The notes under the pieces: generated by a model | What the model saw: only the letters and a program-made list of their open reading frames with translations | The model's database searches: none | What the model was told of the DNA's origin: nothing | Part shown: positions 1 to 8,795 of the stretch, one piece after another | Layout: the number at the start of each line of letters is the position of its first letter | How positions within the stretch are numbered: position 1 is the first letter of the stretch | Made by a program: the position numbers and the translations under genes | NCBI GenBank assembly: GCA_947177445.1 | Contig: CAMWUL010000005.1 | Span: 27,993-91,992 of the forward strand | Direction: 5' to 3' | Length of the DNA: 64,000 nt | DNA from: an uncultured Lachnospiraceae bacterium | GTDB taxonomy: Bacteria > Bacillota > Clostridia > Lachnospirales > Lachnospiraceae

Positions 1-1284
1 CTGTACCGGAACCATTTGATCAGAAGTCCTTATAAGGATAAAAAGCGTCCCATACTCATTAACAACTGGGAAGCCACTTATTTTAACTTTAACACGGAAA
101 AGCTGCTGGATATTGCCAGAGAGGCCAGGAAGGCCGGCATCGAGATGCTGGTTATGGACGACGGCTGGTTTGGCCGCCGGAATGATGACAATACCAGCCT
201 GGGTGACTGGAAGGTGAATGAAGAGAAGCTGAAGGGCGGCTTAAAGCCTCTGGTGGATCAGGTGAACCGGATTGGCTTGAAATTCGGCATCTGGTTTGAG
301 CCGGAGATGGTGTCTCCGGATTCTGATCTGTACCGGACCCACCCGGACTGGGCGATTGCCATACCGGGCCGTACTCCCTGCCGCTCCAGGAATCAGTTCG
401 TCCTGGATCTGACCAGGCGGGAGGTGCTGGAGTATGTCTACAACTCTGTGGCGGAGGTGCTGCACAGCGCCAATATCGAGTATGTGAAATGGGACATGAA
501 CCGTCAGCTTACGGATCTGGGCAGTCTGTATCTGGGCCGTGAGAATCAGGGCGAGCTCAGCCACCGTTATGTGCTGGCGGTGTATGAGCTGCAGGAGAGA
601 CTTATAAAGGAGTTCCCTGATCTGCTTCTGGAGAACTGCTCCGGCGGCGGTGCAAGGTTCGATCCGGGTATGCTTTATTACAGTCCGCAGATCTGGTGTT
701 CTGATGATACGGATGCCATTGAGCGTCTGGTCATCCAGGAGGGGACGGCGTTGATTTATCCTCTTTCCGCCATAGGCGCCCATGTGTCGGATTGCCCCAA
801 CCATACAGTGGGCAGGAGTACGCCCTTTTCTACCAGAGGGAACGTGGCACTGGCGGGGACTTTCGGCTATGAGCTGGATATTACGAAGATTTCTGAAGAA
901 GACAAGGCGCAGATTCCGGAGCAGGTGGCCCTGTACCATAGATACAATGACCTGGTAAGAGAGGGAGACTACTATCGTATTGCCTCATATCGGCAGAACC
1001 ATTTCTATGACTGCTGGGCGGTGGTGTCTAAGGATAAGAAAGAGGCGCTGGTCACATTTGTGCAGGTGCTCAGGCGTCCGAATCATCACAGCAGGATGAT
1101 AAAGCTGAAAGGGCTGAATCCTGAGATGCGGTACAAAGTCTGTGAAGGGACAAATCCGGATGAAGGGGTGGGATGTGTGTACTATGGGGATACCCTGATG
1201 AACGCCGGAATTCCAATGGAAGAAATGTGGGGGGATTGTCAGTCCAGACTGATCTTTCTTGCGGCAGAAGGGAGCGGCGTATGA
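1..1284 (+). CDS. Alpha-galactosidase, GH36 (5' end outside window)
   Basis: The reading frame is open from base 1 and lacks its N-terminal beta-sandwich, so the gene begins outside the window; 427 residues are visible of a family whose members usually run to about 730. The catalytic (beta/alpha)8 barrel is complete: the LINNWEATYF opening, the KWDMNRQ motif with the nucleophile Asp (visible residue 165), and the WCSDDTD motif with the acid/base Asp. A C-terminal beta domain follows. GH36 enzymes remove alpha-1,6-galactose from galactomannan oligosaccharides, melibiose and raffinose. The visible part cannot show whether there is a signal peptide, but this type is normally cytoplasmic. Its stop codon overlaps the lacI start by four bases (ATGA), implying coupled translation. 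Inferred role: strips galactose side chains from imported mannan fragments. Confidence 0.93.
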   Translation: MYRNHLIRSPYKDKKRPILINNWEATYFNFNTEKLLDIAREARKAGIEMLVMDDGWFGRRNDDNTSLGDWKVNEEKLKGGLKPLVDQVNRIGLKFGIWFEPEMVSPDSDLYRTHPDWAIAIPGRTPCRSRNQFVLDLTRREVLEYVYNSVAEVLHSANIEYVKWDMNRQLTDLGSLYLGRENQGELSHRYVLAVYELQERLIKEFPDLLLENCSGGGARFDPGMLYYSPQIWCSDDTDAIERLVIQEGTALIYPLSAIGAHVSDCPNHTVGRSTPFSTRGNVALAGTFGYELDITKISEEDKAQIPEQVALYHRYNDLVREGDYYRIASYRQNHFYDCWAVVSKDKKEALVTFVQVLRRPNHHSRMIKLKGLNPEMRYKVCEGTNPDEGVGCVYYGDTLMNAGIPMEEMWGDCQSRLIFLAAEGSGV

Positions 1285-2306
1285 CAAAATCGGTAAAACT
1301 TGCGGATATCGCACAGAAGGTGGGAGTCAGCGTGGTAACTGTCTCCAAGGCGCTGTCCGACCAGAAGGGCGTCAGCGAGGAGATGCGTGAGAGAATAAAG
1401 AAGCTGGCGGAAGAGATGGGATACAGGCCGCCCTCCGCGGTGAAAAAGGAATCTGCCAAGCCGCGGAGCTACAATATTGGCGTGCTGATAGAGGAAGAAT
1501 ACCTGGACAATTACGAATCCTTCTACTGGAAGATCTATCAGCAGATATCCATCTATGCCCTGCAGCAGGAATGCTTTGCCATGATGGAAGTGGTGAGCGG
1601 TTCTATGGAGGAGCAGATGGAGCTGCCGAAGCTGGTAAGGGAGCGTAAGGCTCACGGCATCATTGTCTTGGGCAGGATGCCGGACAGATATTTAAAGCTG
1701 CTGAAGGAGGACGAATCTGTCCCTGTGGTATACATTGATTTTACAGACGATGATCCGGACACGGATGCGGTAGTTTCCGACAGCTATTATGGTGCCTGCC
1801 GCCTGGTTAATTATCTCATCGGACAGGGACATACCAGGATTGCTTATGTGGGAACGCTGCTGGCTACCAGTTCTATCACGGACAGGTATTTCGGCTATGC
1901 GAAGGCGCTGATGGAGCATGATATTCCTCAGAGGGAGGACTGGAGGTTGGACGACAGACATGTGTCCAGCGGTTTTATTCAGGAGGGGTTGATGCAGATA
2001 CCGGAGGAAATGCCTACCGCATTTTTCTGCAACTGTGACCTGACGGCAGGCAAGCTGATCCAGAAATTGCGTCAGGGAGGCTATCAGGTGCCTGAGGATA
2101 TTTCCGTGGTGGGCTTCGACAACTATATCTATCCGGGAGTCTGTGACTTAGGGATCACCACCTATGAGGTGGATCAGGCAGAGATGGCGGCCCAGGCGGT
2201 GAAGATACTGATAAAACGGATGGGAAACGAAGTAGACCGTCCCAGAACTTATATGGTTGAAGGCCGTATTGTTGTAAAGGATAGCGTAAAGAAAATAGAA
2301 AGTTAA
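1281..2306 (+). CDS. LacI-family transcriptional repressor
   Basis: A 341-residue LacI-type regulator. The N-terminal helix-turn-helix (VKLADIAQKVGVSVVTVSKA) is followed by a hinge and a periplasmic-binding-protein-like effector domain, ending with the typical GFDNYIYPGV and EMAAQAVKILIKRM segments. The start is the ATG at 1281, overlapping the GH36 stop, because the family N-terminus begins there and an AGAAGGGAG ribosome site precedes it; an upstream in-frame GTG would add non-family residues. It lies just before the mannan operon promoter, so it probably represses that operon in the absence of a manno-oligosaccharide or galactoside. The effector is not known. Candidate operators lie at 2313-2327 and 2440-2455. 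Confidence 0.92.
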   Translation: MTKSVKLADIAQKVGVSVVTVSKALSDQKGVSEEMRERIKKLAEEMGYRPPSAVKKESAKPRSYNIGVLIEEEYLDNYESFYWKIYQQISIYALQQECFAMMEVVSGSMEEQMELPKLVRERKAHGIIVLGRMPDRYLKLLKEDESVPVVYIDFTDDDPDTDAVVSDSYYGACRLVNYLIGQGHTRIAYVGTLLATSSITDRYFGYAKALMEHDIPQREDWRLDDRHVSSGFIQEGLMQIPEEMPTAFFCNCDLTAGKLIQKLRQGGYQVPEDISVVGFDNYIYPGVCDLGITTYEVDQAEMAAQAVKILIKRMGNEVDRPRTYMVEGRIVVKDSVKKIES

Positions 2307-2331
2307 AATTGGCTAAATTTAATCAACGCGA

Positions 2332-2367
2332 AAATGCCGGTTTCTCAGGAGTGGGAAATCGGCATTT
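2332..2367 (+). terminator. Stem-loop after lacI
   Basis: The arms AAATGCCG (2332-2339) and CGGCATTT (2360-2367) are perfect complements, extended inward by GTTTC/GAAAT to about 13 pairs. The following T-tract is weak (GTGTATTTGTC), so termination may be partial and allow some read-through into the mannan operon. Confidence 0.6.
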
Positions 2368-2439
2368 GTGTATTTGTCACAAAAATATGGGCGTAAAATT
2401 GGTAACATGGTAGAAATAACCAAATAATAACATAAAAAG

Positions 2440-2488
2440 GTTGAATTAATTTAACAAGAGGTTTATTATTAGCTTAATAAGAAGCTAA
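2440..2488 (+). promoter_or_regulatory. Mannan operon promoter with overlapping operator
   Basis: A -35 box TTGAAT (2441-2446) and a -10 box TATTAT (2464-2469) are separated by exactly 17 bases. A near-perfect palindrome, GTTGAATTAATTTAAC (2440-2455, 14 of 16 positions symmetric), covers the -35 box. A second inverted repeat, TTAGCTT-6 nt-AAGCTAA (2469-2488), covers the expected start of transcription. A partial copy of the first operator in reverse orientation (12 of 15 positions) lies at 2313-2327, right after lacI. The layout fits repression by the adjacent LacI protein; the assignment of operator to regulator is inference. Confidence 0.55.
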
Positions 2489-2533
2489 ATTAAAGAGCGG
2501 ATTTAGCAATAAGCTTTTATGGGGAGCGCGGAT

Positions 2534-4039
2534 ATGAAAAGATGGAGGAGAACAGCGGCATATCTGATAGTGCTGGCTTTATCCGGCGGACAGCTTACAG
2601 GCTGTGGACGTGATGTGCCCGGGGAGTCTGATGAAGCGGAGGAATTTACTGCGGAGGTCATCGCTGTCTATGAAGCGGAGGAGGCTGTCTTTGCGGGAAA
2701 GGTTCATGAGGAAATGGGCAAAGAGGAGTGCAGCGGAGGCGGATATGCCACCGGCTTCCAGGATGATGGGGATTCCTGCATGTTCAGTGTTGAGATACCT
2801 GAGGACGGCTTTTACGATCTGCAGTTTGGCAGCGCGGCCAGCGATTACAAGGAAAATTATGTGCATGTAGATGGAGAACCCATGGGGAATCTGGTGACGG
2901 ACAGCAAGGCTTTTGCGGAGTCGGGAATCAGCAGAGTCTACATGACGGCCGGTGCCCATGAGGTTTCGGTTTTCAAGTTCTGGGGGTGGATTGACTTGGA
3001 TTATCTGAAAATAATGACATCGAAGCCCATACCTGCCTCCACCTATCAGGTTTCCGCAGAGCTTGTCAATGAGAACGCTATTGATAACGCAAAGCGGCTG
3101 ATGAGCTATCTGGCGGACAACTATGGAACCAAAATTCTCTCCGGACAATACTGCGACACCGGAATCAACGGCAAAGAATTCCAGGTCATCAAAAAAGTGA
3201 CCGAAAAGCTGCCGGCGGTGCTGGGATTGGATTTTATGGAATATACACCCTCCTTTGTGGAGCATGGAAGTACGGGACATTCCACGGATTTGGCTATTCA
3301 ATGCTGGGAACAGGGGGGGATCGTAACCTTTTGCTGGCATTGGAATGCCCCGACGAAGTACCTGACCGGGAACTGGTACAGCGGTTTTTATACAGAATAC
3401 ACCAATCTGGATCTGGCAAAGGTGATGAACGGGGAGGATGCGGAAGGGTACGCTCTGCTGATGCAGGATATTGATGCAATTGCCAGTCAGCTATCCATTC
3501 TGCAGGAGGAGGGAGTCCCCGTCCTCTGGAGGCCTCTTCATGAGGCCAGCGGCGGCTGGTTCTGGTGGGGAGCCGCGGGGCCGGAAGCCTATATACAGCT
3601 CTACAGACTGCTCTATGACAGGCTGGTCAACGAACATGGGCTGAATAACTTGATCTGGGTTTGGAACGGCCAGGACAAGGACTGGTATCCCGGGGATGAG
3701 TACGTTGACATCATCGGCGAGGACATTTATCCCGGAGAGCGGGTGTACACTTCCCAGGTCAATAAGTATTTGGAGGCGGTGGAATACACAGAGGCAGGGA
3801 AGATGGTGGTTCTCTCGGAGAATGGCTGTGTGTTCGACCCGGATCTGGCGGTGAGAGACGGAGCTATGTGGGGGTTCTGGTGTACATGGAGCGGTGAATT
3901 TGTGGCAAAGGACACAGCCGTTTTCACCTACAGCGATCAGTACACGGAAAGCGACGCACTGAAGCGCTTCTATGAGGCAGAGGTGGTAGTTACTCTGGAT
4001 GAGCTGCCCAATCTGAAAGAATATCCGATCCGGAATTAA
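2534..4039 (+). CDS. GH26 endo-beta-1,4-mannanase lipoprotein with N-terminal CBM35-like domain
   Basis: A 501-residue secreted enzyme. The signal peptide ends in a lipobox (QLTGC), so it is probably tethered to the outer face of the membrane. Residues about 45-150 form a CBM35-like beta-sandwich (it begins YEAEEAVFAGKV and ends with WGWIDLDYLKI). The GH26 barrel follows, with acid/base Glu337 in RPLHEASGGWFWWG and nucleophile Glu429 in VVLSENG. The ATG at 2534 is chosen because GGGGAG sits 7 bases upstream; the in-frame ATG at 2519 has no ribosome site and would put five residues before the signal. As first gene after the promoter it probably makes the initial cuts in mannan at the cell surface. 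Confidence 0.92.
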   Translation: MKRWRRTAAYLIVLALSGGQLTGCGRDVPGESDEAEEFTAEVIAVYEAEEAVFAGKVHEEMGKEECSGGGYATGFQDDGDSCMFSVEIPEDGFYDLQFGSAASDYKENYVHVDGEPMGNLVTDSKAFAESGISRVYMTAGAHEVSVFKFWGWIDLDYLKIMTSKPIPASTYQVSAELVNENAIDNAKRLMSYLADNYGTKILSGQYCDTGINGKEFQVIKKVTEKLPAVLGLDFMEYTPSFVEHGSTGHSTDLAIQCWEQGGIVTFCWHWNAPTKYLTGNWYSGFYTEYTNLDLAKVMNGEDAEGYALLMQDIDAIASQLSILQEEGVPVLWRPLHEASGGWFWWGAAGPEAYIQLYRLLYDRLVNEHGLNNLIWVWNGQDKDWYPGDEYVDIIGEDIYPGERVYTSQVNKYLEAVEYTEAGKMVVLSENGCVFDPDLAVRDGAMWGFWCTWSGEFVAKDTAVFTYSDQYTESDALKRFYEAEVVVTLDELPNLKEYPIRN

Positions 4040-4096
4040 GGAGTCGGGCACCAGACATGGAGAAAGAGAGTATCTGAAAATGGTTCGGAAGAAGCG

Positions 4097-4783
4097 ATGG
4101 GATACGGGGGAAATGGCAGGGGTATGAAGAAAAAGAATTCCGGCGGCCTGCTGGCCAATGAAGGAAAAATCGTAGGTCTGCTGAACAAATCGGGGGAGAT
4201 CATTCTGCTGAATATGGCTTTTCTGCTGTGCTGCCTGCCGGTCGTTACCATAGGGCCGGCCCTGGCTTCACTGTATTATGCCACCATGAAGAGCATCCGG
4301 CGGGAGCGAGGGTATCCGGTGCGGGAGTTTTTCTCATCTGTGAGGAGGACGCTTAAAAAAGGAATTCTGCTTACTTTGCTGGCTGCCGCCTGGCTGGGAT
4401 GTCTGTTCTTCGGCAGGTATTACGCCAGGACGGGGCAGTGGAAGGCGTCGCCGGGTGCAGGGCTGTATGATGCGTTCATCATCGTCAGTATCTGTGTATT
4501 GATTTACATTTTTCCGGTGCTTTCCAGGTTCGAGATGAAGCTGACCGGAATCATAAAGCTCAGCTTTCTGATGAGCATACGATTCCTGCCGTTGACGGTT
4601 ATCAGCATTGCAGGCTTGGCGGCGGGAGTTTTACTGATGATTTACGTTCTTCCGATTCCCTGCATTTTCTTTGTGCCGGGACTGTGGTGTCTGGCGCTGA
4701 CCTTTTTGACAGAGAGGGCGCTGCAGGCCTATACGCCTGAGGCGGGGCCGGGAGAAGAACAATGGTTTGACAAAGAGCCTTAA
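4097..4783 (+). CDS. YesL-like DUF624 membrane protein
   Basis: A 228-residue protein with about five hydrophobic segments. The first contains the family signature LNMAFLLCCLPVVTIGPALA, followed by SLYYATMKSIRRERGY. DUF624/YesL proteins are found beside sugar ABC importers and polysaccharide-degradation genes in Firmicutes, but their biochemical role is not established. The ATG at 4097 has GGAAG about 8 bases upstream; an ATG at 4124 is possible but its AGGGG is too close. The gene lies between the mannanase and the large binding protein, in the same operon. A second family member occurs at 62332. Confidence 0.85.
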   Translation: MGYGGNGRGMKKKNSGGLLANEGKIVGLLNKSGEIILLNMAFLLCCLPVVTIGPALASLYYATMKSIRRERGYPVREFFSSVRRTLKKGILLTLLAAAWLGCLFFGRYYARTGQWKASPGAGLYDAFIIVSICVLIYIFPVLSRFEMKLTGIIKLSFLMSIRFLPLTVISIAGLAAGVLLMIYVLPIPCIFFVPGLWCLALTFLTERALQAYTPEAGPGEEQWFDKEP

Positions 4784-4815
4784 AATATGTGCATGGCGCG
4801 GAAAAGGGGAAAACA

Positions 4816-7812
4816 ATGAAGCGAGATAAAGTTTTGAGAAAGTCGATAGCAGCCGTTCTTCTTGCATCAATGGTGCTTGCTATGCTGCCTGCTGCGGGCA
4901 TGGAGGCAATGGCAAAGACAGACTGCTCCATGGATGAGTTTGACGAGATGATAAGCACCTACAATGTGGATGACTCCATTCCTTCCTACAATGAGTACAA
5001 GACATTGCACTCGGATGCCGCTTATCCCGACACCGTGGTGGAGATTCCCGCTTCGGGCTTCGTCAGGTATGAGGAGAGCGATGTACCTGCGGCGCCGGAG
5101 GTTTATTCTGATTATGAGGGGATGGCGGGAGACAGCGTGCTGACAGGAGAGGACTCCCTGATTGAGTTTGAAGTGAATGTGGCTCAGAGCGGCATGTACA
5201 ATCTCTCGGTGGTCTATTATCCCACAGAGGGCAAAAACTCTGATATTCAGAGAAGTCTGTTTGTGGATGGCGCGCTGCCTTTTGAGGAGATGGCGCTGCT
5301 GAGCTTCCCCAGAGTGTGGACTAATTATGTGGCGGACACCGGGACAGACGAGAACGGCATCACGGTCATGAACTGGGAGAAGGATAATCAGGGCAATGAT
5401 GTGAAGCCGAAGACAATGGAGATACCGGAGTGGCAGACCAGATACCTGTATGACAGCGACGGCTATGTCACCGAGCCCCTCTCCGTTTATCTGGAGGCGG
5501 GAGAACATACCATCAGCATCGTATCGCTGCGGGAGCCCATGATGATTAACAAGCTGGTTTTAAGCAATGCCCAGGAGGTTAAAAGCTACGCGGAGGTAAA
5601 GGCGGGATGGGATGCGGCGGGAGCTTCAGATACTACCGGCACCCACATCCTTCTGGAGGGAGAATATGCCACCAAGACATCCTCCCAGATGCTTTATCCC
5701 CAGCAGGACCAGTCCTCCCCGGCAGTGTCACCCTCCAGCGCCAAGGCTCTTCTGAACAACTCCATCGGCGGCAATTCCTGGAGACTGGTAGGACAGTGGA
5801 TTGAGTGGGAGTTTGACATCCTGGCGGATGGTTATTACTGCATTTCCTTTTATGACAAGCAGAATTTCTCCAGAGGTATTCACGTATCCCGCCGTATCAC
5901 TATCGATGGTGAGGTGCCCTTTGCGGAAATGAATGATTACGCCTTCGATTACAGCCAGAACTGGCGTGAAGATAAGCTGTCGGACGCAAGCGGCGAACCT
6001 TACCGCTTCTACATGAAGGAAGGGCACCATGTACTCCGCATGGAGGTAGTGCTGGGCGAGTTCTCCGAGATTGTAGGCCTGGTGGAAGATGCAGTGCAGC
6101 AGCTGAACAGTATTTACCGCCAGGTCATCAAGGTCACCGGCGTGGCGCCCGACACCTACCGGAGCTATCAGCTGGAGGCAACCCTTCCGGATTTACATAA
6201 CCAACTGGTGGAAGCCAGAGATACTCTGAACGAGGCTCTGGAAAAGCTGGAAGCGGTGGCGGGCAGCAATACAGACAAAAAGGCTGTGCTTCTGACTATG
6301 AGAGACCAGCTTGACGATTTGATTAAGGACGGAGAGTACTTTGTCAGGGTCATCAGCGCTTACAAGATAAATGTCCGTGCCCTGGGCACATGGATTACCA
6401 ACGTAATCAGCCAGCCCCTCCAGATAGACCGCATCAATATCTATTCTCCTGATGTGAAGATAAAGTATGACAAAACCGGATTCTTCAGCCAGGCGGGATA
6501 TGAAATCAGCCGACTATACTATTCGTTTGTAATTGATTATAACAACATAGGAAGTGTGAATGAGAGCAGCGGCAAGGACAATGCGGCGCTGACTCTGTGG
6601 GTTGGTTCCGGACGTGACCAGGCAAATGTAATCAAGGGGCTGATAGATGATACCTTTACCAGCGAAACAGGTATCAGCGTCAATGTACAGCTGGTGGATA
6701 TGAACACCCTGCTGAAGGCAACGCTGGTGGGAGAGGGTCCCGACGTGGCAATTCAGGTGGCAAACACCAACGGCGCGGCCGGAGCGGTGCTTTACACCGG
6801 CAACGATACGCCGGTGAACTACGGAATCAGAAACGCGGTGCTGGATTTGACTCAGTTTGATGACTATAAAGAGGTGCTGGCGCGGTTTCCTGAAGCGGCA
6901 AACACCCAGTTCACCTACGATGGAGCGGTGTATGCCCTGCCGGAGACCATCACCTACCCGGTTATGTTTTACCGGAAAGATATTCTGAAGGAAATCGGAA
7001 TGGAGGTTCCCGAGACCTGGGACGACGTGAAGGTTGCAATGACCGTGCTGGCAAAGAACCAGATGGAGTTCGGCATGCTGGCAAACGAGCAGATTTTTGC
7101 CTCCCTGCTGTACCAGAACGGAGGCCGTTATTACAACGACGATGGCAGCGCTTCAGATTTGGATTCCGACATTGCGGTAAACACCTTCAAGGATTTCTGC
7201 GAGTACTACACGGACTACAAGCTGGATAAGGAGACCAGCGTGGAAGAGCGGTTCAGAACAGGTGAGTGTCCCATCATCATATCGGACTACACCACCTACA
7301 ACAACTTTGCCGTGTCCGCGCCGGATATTGCGGGACTGTGGAGCTTTACCCAGATTCCCGGAACCGTGCAGGCGGACGGCAGTGTGGACCACTCCGTGGC
7401 AGGCACCGGACTGGCCAGCATGATTATGGCGGACACCGATTATCCGGACGCAAGCTGGGAGTTTATCAAGTGGTGGACCAGTGCAGACACCCAGACCCGG
7501 TACGGACGGGAGATGGAATCCCTGATGGGCTCTGCGGCCAGAGTTCCCACCGCAAACTATGAGGCGTTTCTGAATATGCCCTGGCCGGTGGATGATTTTG
7601 AAGCTCTGAAGGAGGCTATGGAGAGCGTCAGGGGAATTCCCCAGGTGCCCGGCGGATATTATTCCTGGCGTAATGTTTACAACGCGTTTTATACGGTGGT
7701 CAACGATATCGACACGGCGCTTCCCAGGGAGGAGCTGATGGATAAGGTTATTTACATCAACGCGGAGATTGACTATAAGCGCGAAGAGCTGGAACTGGAC
7801 AAGAAGAAATAA
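4816..7812 (+). CDS. Large extracellular solute-binding protein fused to carbohydrate-binding-like domains
   Basis: A 998-residue exported protein. A signal peptide (LLASMVLAMLPAAGMEAMAK) without a lipobox cysteine is followed by two beta-sandwich, CBM-like segments (about residues 45-225 and 265-425), then a helical, partly coiled-coil stretch (about 430-560, rich in L, E and K), then a family 1 sugar-binding domain from about residue 590 to the end (signs include GEGPDVAIQVAN, YALPETITYPVMFYRKDI and WEFIKWWTSADTQTRYGREM). Usual solute-binding proteins are about 400-550 residues and lipid-anchored, so this one is oversized and not obviously anchored. The start is ATG 4816 (AAGGGG 7 bases upstream) rather than GTG 4789. 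It directly precedes two permease genes and is their likely binding component. Confidence 0.85.
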   Translation: MKRDKVLRKSIAAVLLASMVLAMLPAAGMEAMAKTDCSMDEFDEMISTYNVDDSIPSYNEYKTLHSDAAYPDTVVEIPASGFVRYEESDVPAAPEVYSDYEGMAGDSVLTGEDSLIEFEVNVAQSGMYNLSVVYYPTEGKNSDIQRSLFVDGALPFEEMALLSFPRVWTNYVADTGTDENGITVMNWEKDNQGNDVKPKTMEIPEWQTRYLYDSDGYVTEPLSVYLEAGEHTISIVSLREPMMINKLVLSNAQEVKSYAEVKAGWDAAGASDTTGTHILLEGEYATKTSSQMLYPQQDQSSPAVSPSSAKALLNNSIGGNSWRLVGQWIEWEFDILADGYYCISFYDKQNFSRGIHVSRRITIDGEVPFAEMNDYAFDYSQNWREDKLSDASGEPYRFYMKEGHHVLRMEVVLGEFSEIVGLVEDAVQQLNSIYRQVIKVTGVAPDTYRSYQLEATLPDLHNQLVEARDTLNEALEKLEAVAGSNTDKKAVLLTMRDQLDDLIKDGEYFVRVISAYKINVRALGTWITNVISQPLQIDRINIYSPDVKIKYDKTGFFSQAGYEISRLYYSFVIDYNNIGSVNESSGKDNAALTLWVGSGRDQANVIKGLIDDTFTSETGISVNVQLVDMNTLLKATLVGEGPDVAIQVANTNGAAGAVLYTGNDTPVNYGIRNAVLDLTQFDDYKEVLARFPEAANTQFTYDGAVYALPETITYPVMFYRKDILKEIGMEVPETWDDVKVAMTVLAKNQMEFGMLANEQIFASLLYQNGGRYYNDDGSASDLDSDIAVNTFKDFCEYYTDYKLDKETSVEERFRTGECPIIISDYTTYNNFAVSAPDIAGLWSFTQIPGTVQADGSVDHSVAGTGLASMIMADTDYPDASWEFIKWWTSADTQTRYGREMESLMGSAARVPTANYEAFLNMPWPVDDFEALKEAMESVRGIPQVPGGYYSWRNVYNAFYTVVNDIDTALPREELMDKVIYINAEIDYKREELELDKKK

Positions 7813-7829
7813 CAGAAAGGGGCATATAA

Positions 7830-8795
7830 ATGGCAGAGCAAACGCAAGCGTCCGCCAAGACGGCGGGTGTATCCCAGGAGACCCTGGATCTGATTAAAAG
7901 GCAGGGAACCTTGGGGTATCAGATTAAGAAAAGTAAATCATCCTATTTCATGCTGGCTCCATACTTTATTTTGTTTTTCTTCTTCACCGTGCTGCCGGTG
8001 GTGATGAGTGTGGCATTCAGCTTTACCTACTACAACATGCTGGAGATGCCTGAGTTTGTGGGCTGGAAGAATTACATCAAGCTGTTTTTGGAAGATGATA
8101 TTTTCATGATTTCCCTGAAGAACACGCTGATTCTGGCATTGGTTACGGGACCGGTCAGCTACTTCCTGTGTCTGCTGTTCGCCTGGATTATCAATGAGTT
8201 CAAGGGATGGCTGAGAGCCTTCCTGACCCTGATTTTCTACGCGCCCAGCATCTGCGGTAACGCCTATGTGGTCTGGAATCTGATTCTCTCCGGAGACAGA
8301 TACGGTTACCTGAACGGTATTCTCCTGAGGCTTGGCATTATGGATGAGGCCGTGATATGGATGAAGACGGAAAAGTATGTGCTGCCCATGCTGATTGTGG
8401 TACAGCTGTGGCTGAGTCTTGGCACCGGCTTCCTGTCCTTTATCGCGGGACTTCAGACCGTAGATAAGAGTCTGTATGAGGCGGCCGCCCTGGACGGCGT
8501 CAAAAACCGCTGGCAGGAGCTGTGGCATGTGACGCTTCCGGCCATGAAGCCTCAGCTGATGTTCGGCGCGGTCATGCAGATTACCCAGTCCTTCGCCATC
8601 GCGGACGTGTCCATTCAGCTGGCGGGCAACCCTTCCGTGAACTATTCGGGAGCCACTGTGGTTACTCACCTTCTGGACTATGGCACCGTGCGATTTGAAA
8701 TGGGTTATGCGTCGGCGATAGCCACGGTGCTGTTCCTGCTGATGGTAGGCAGTAACAAACTGGTACAGAGACTCTTAAGGAGGGTTGGCGAATAA
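7830..8795 (+). CDS. Sugar ABC transporter permease (MalF/UgpA type)
   Basis: A 321-residue protein with six predicted membrane segments. The inner-membrane ABC permease EAA loop is present (EAAALDGVKNRWQELWHVTLP), which docks on an ATPase subunit. AAAGGGG lies 7-8 bases before the ATG. The stop overlaps the next permease start by one base (TAATG), as is usual for a heterodimeric pair. No ATPase gene is nearby, so a shared ATPase such as the MsmK-type gene at 63276 is needed. Inferred substrate: mannan-derived oligosaccharides, from context. Confidence 0.92.
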   Translation: MAEQTQASAKTAGVSQETLDLIKRQGTLGYQIKKSKSSYFMLAPYFILFFFFTVLPVVMSVAFSFTYYNMLEMPEFVGWKNYIKLFLEDDIFMISLKNTLILALVTGPVSYFLCLLFAWIINEFKGWLRAFLTLIFYAPSICGNAYVVWNLILSGDRYGYLNGILLRLGIMDEAVIWMKTEKYVLPMLIVVQLWLSLGTGFLSFIAGLQTVDKSLYEAAALDGVKNRWQELWHVTLPAMKPQLMFGAVMQITQSFAIADVSIQLAGNPSVNYSGATVVTHLLDYGTVRFEMGYASAIATVLFLLMVGSNKLVQRLLRRVGE

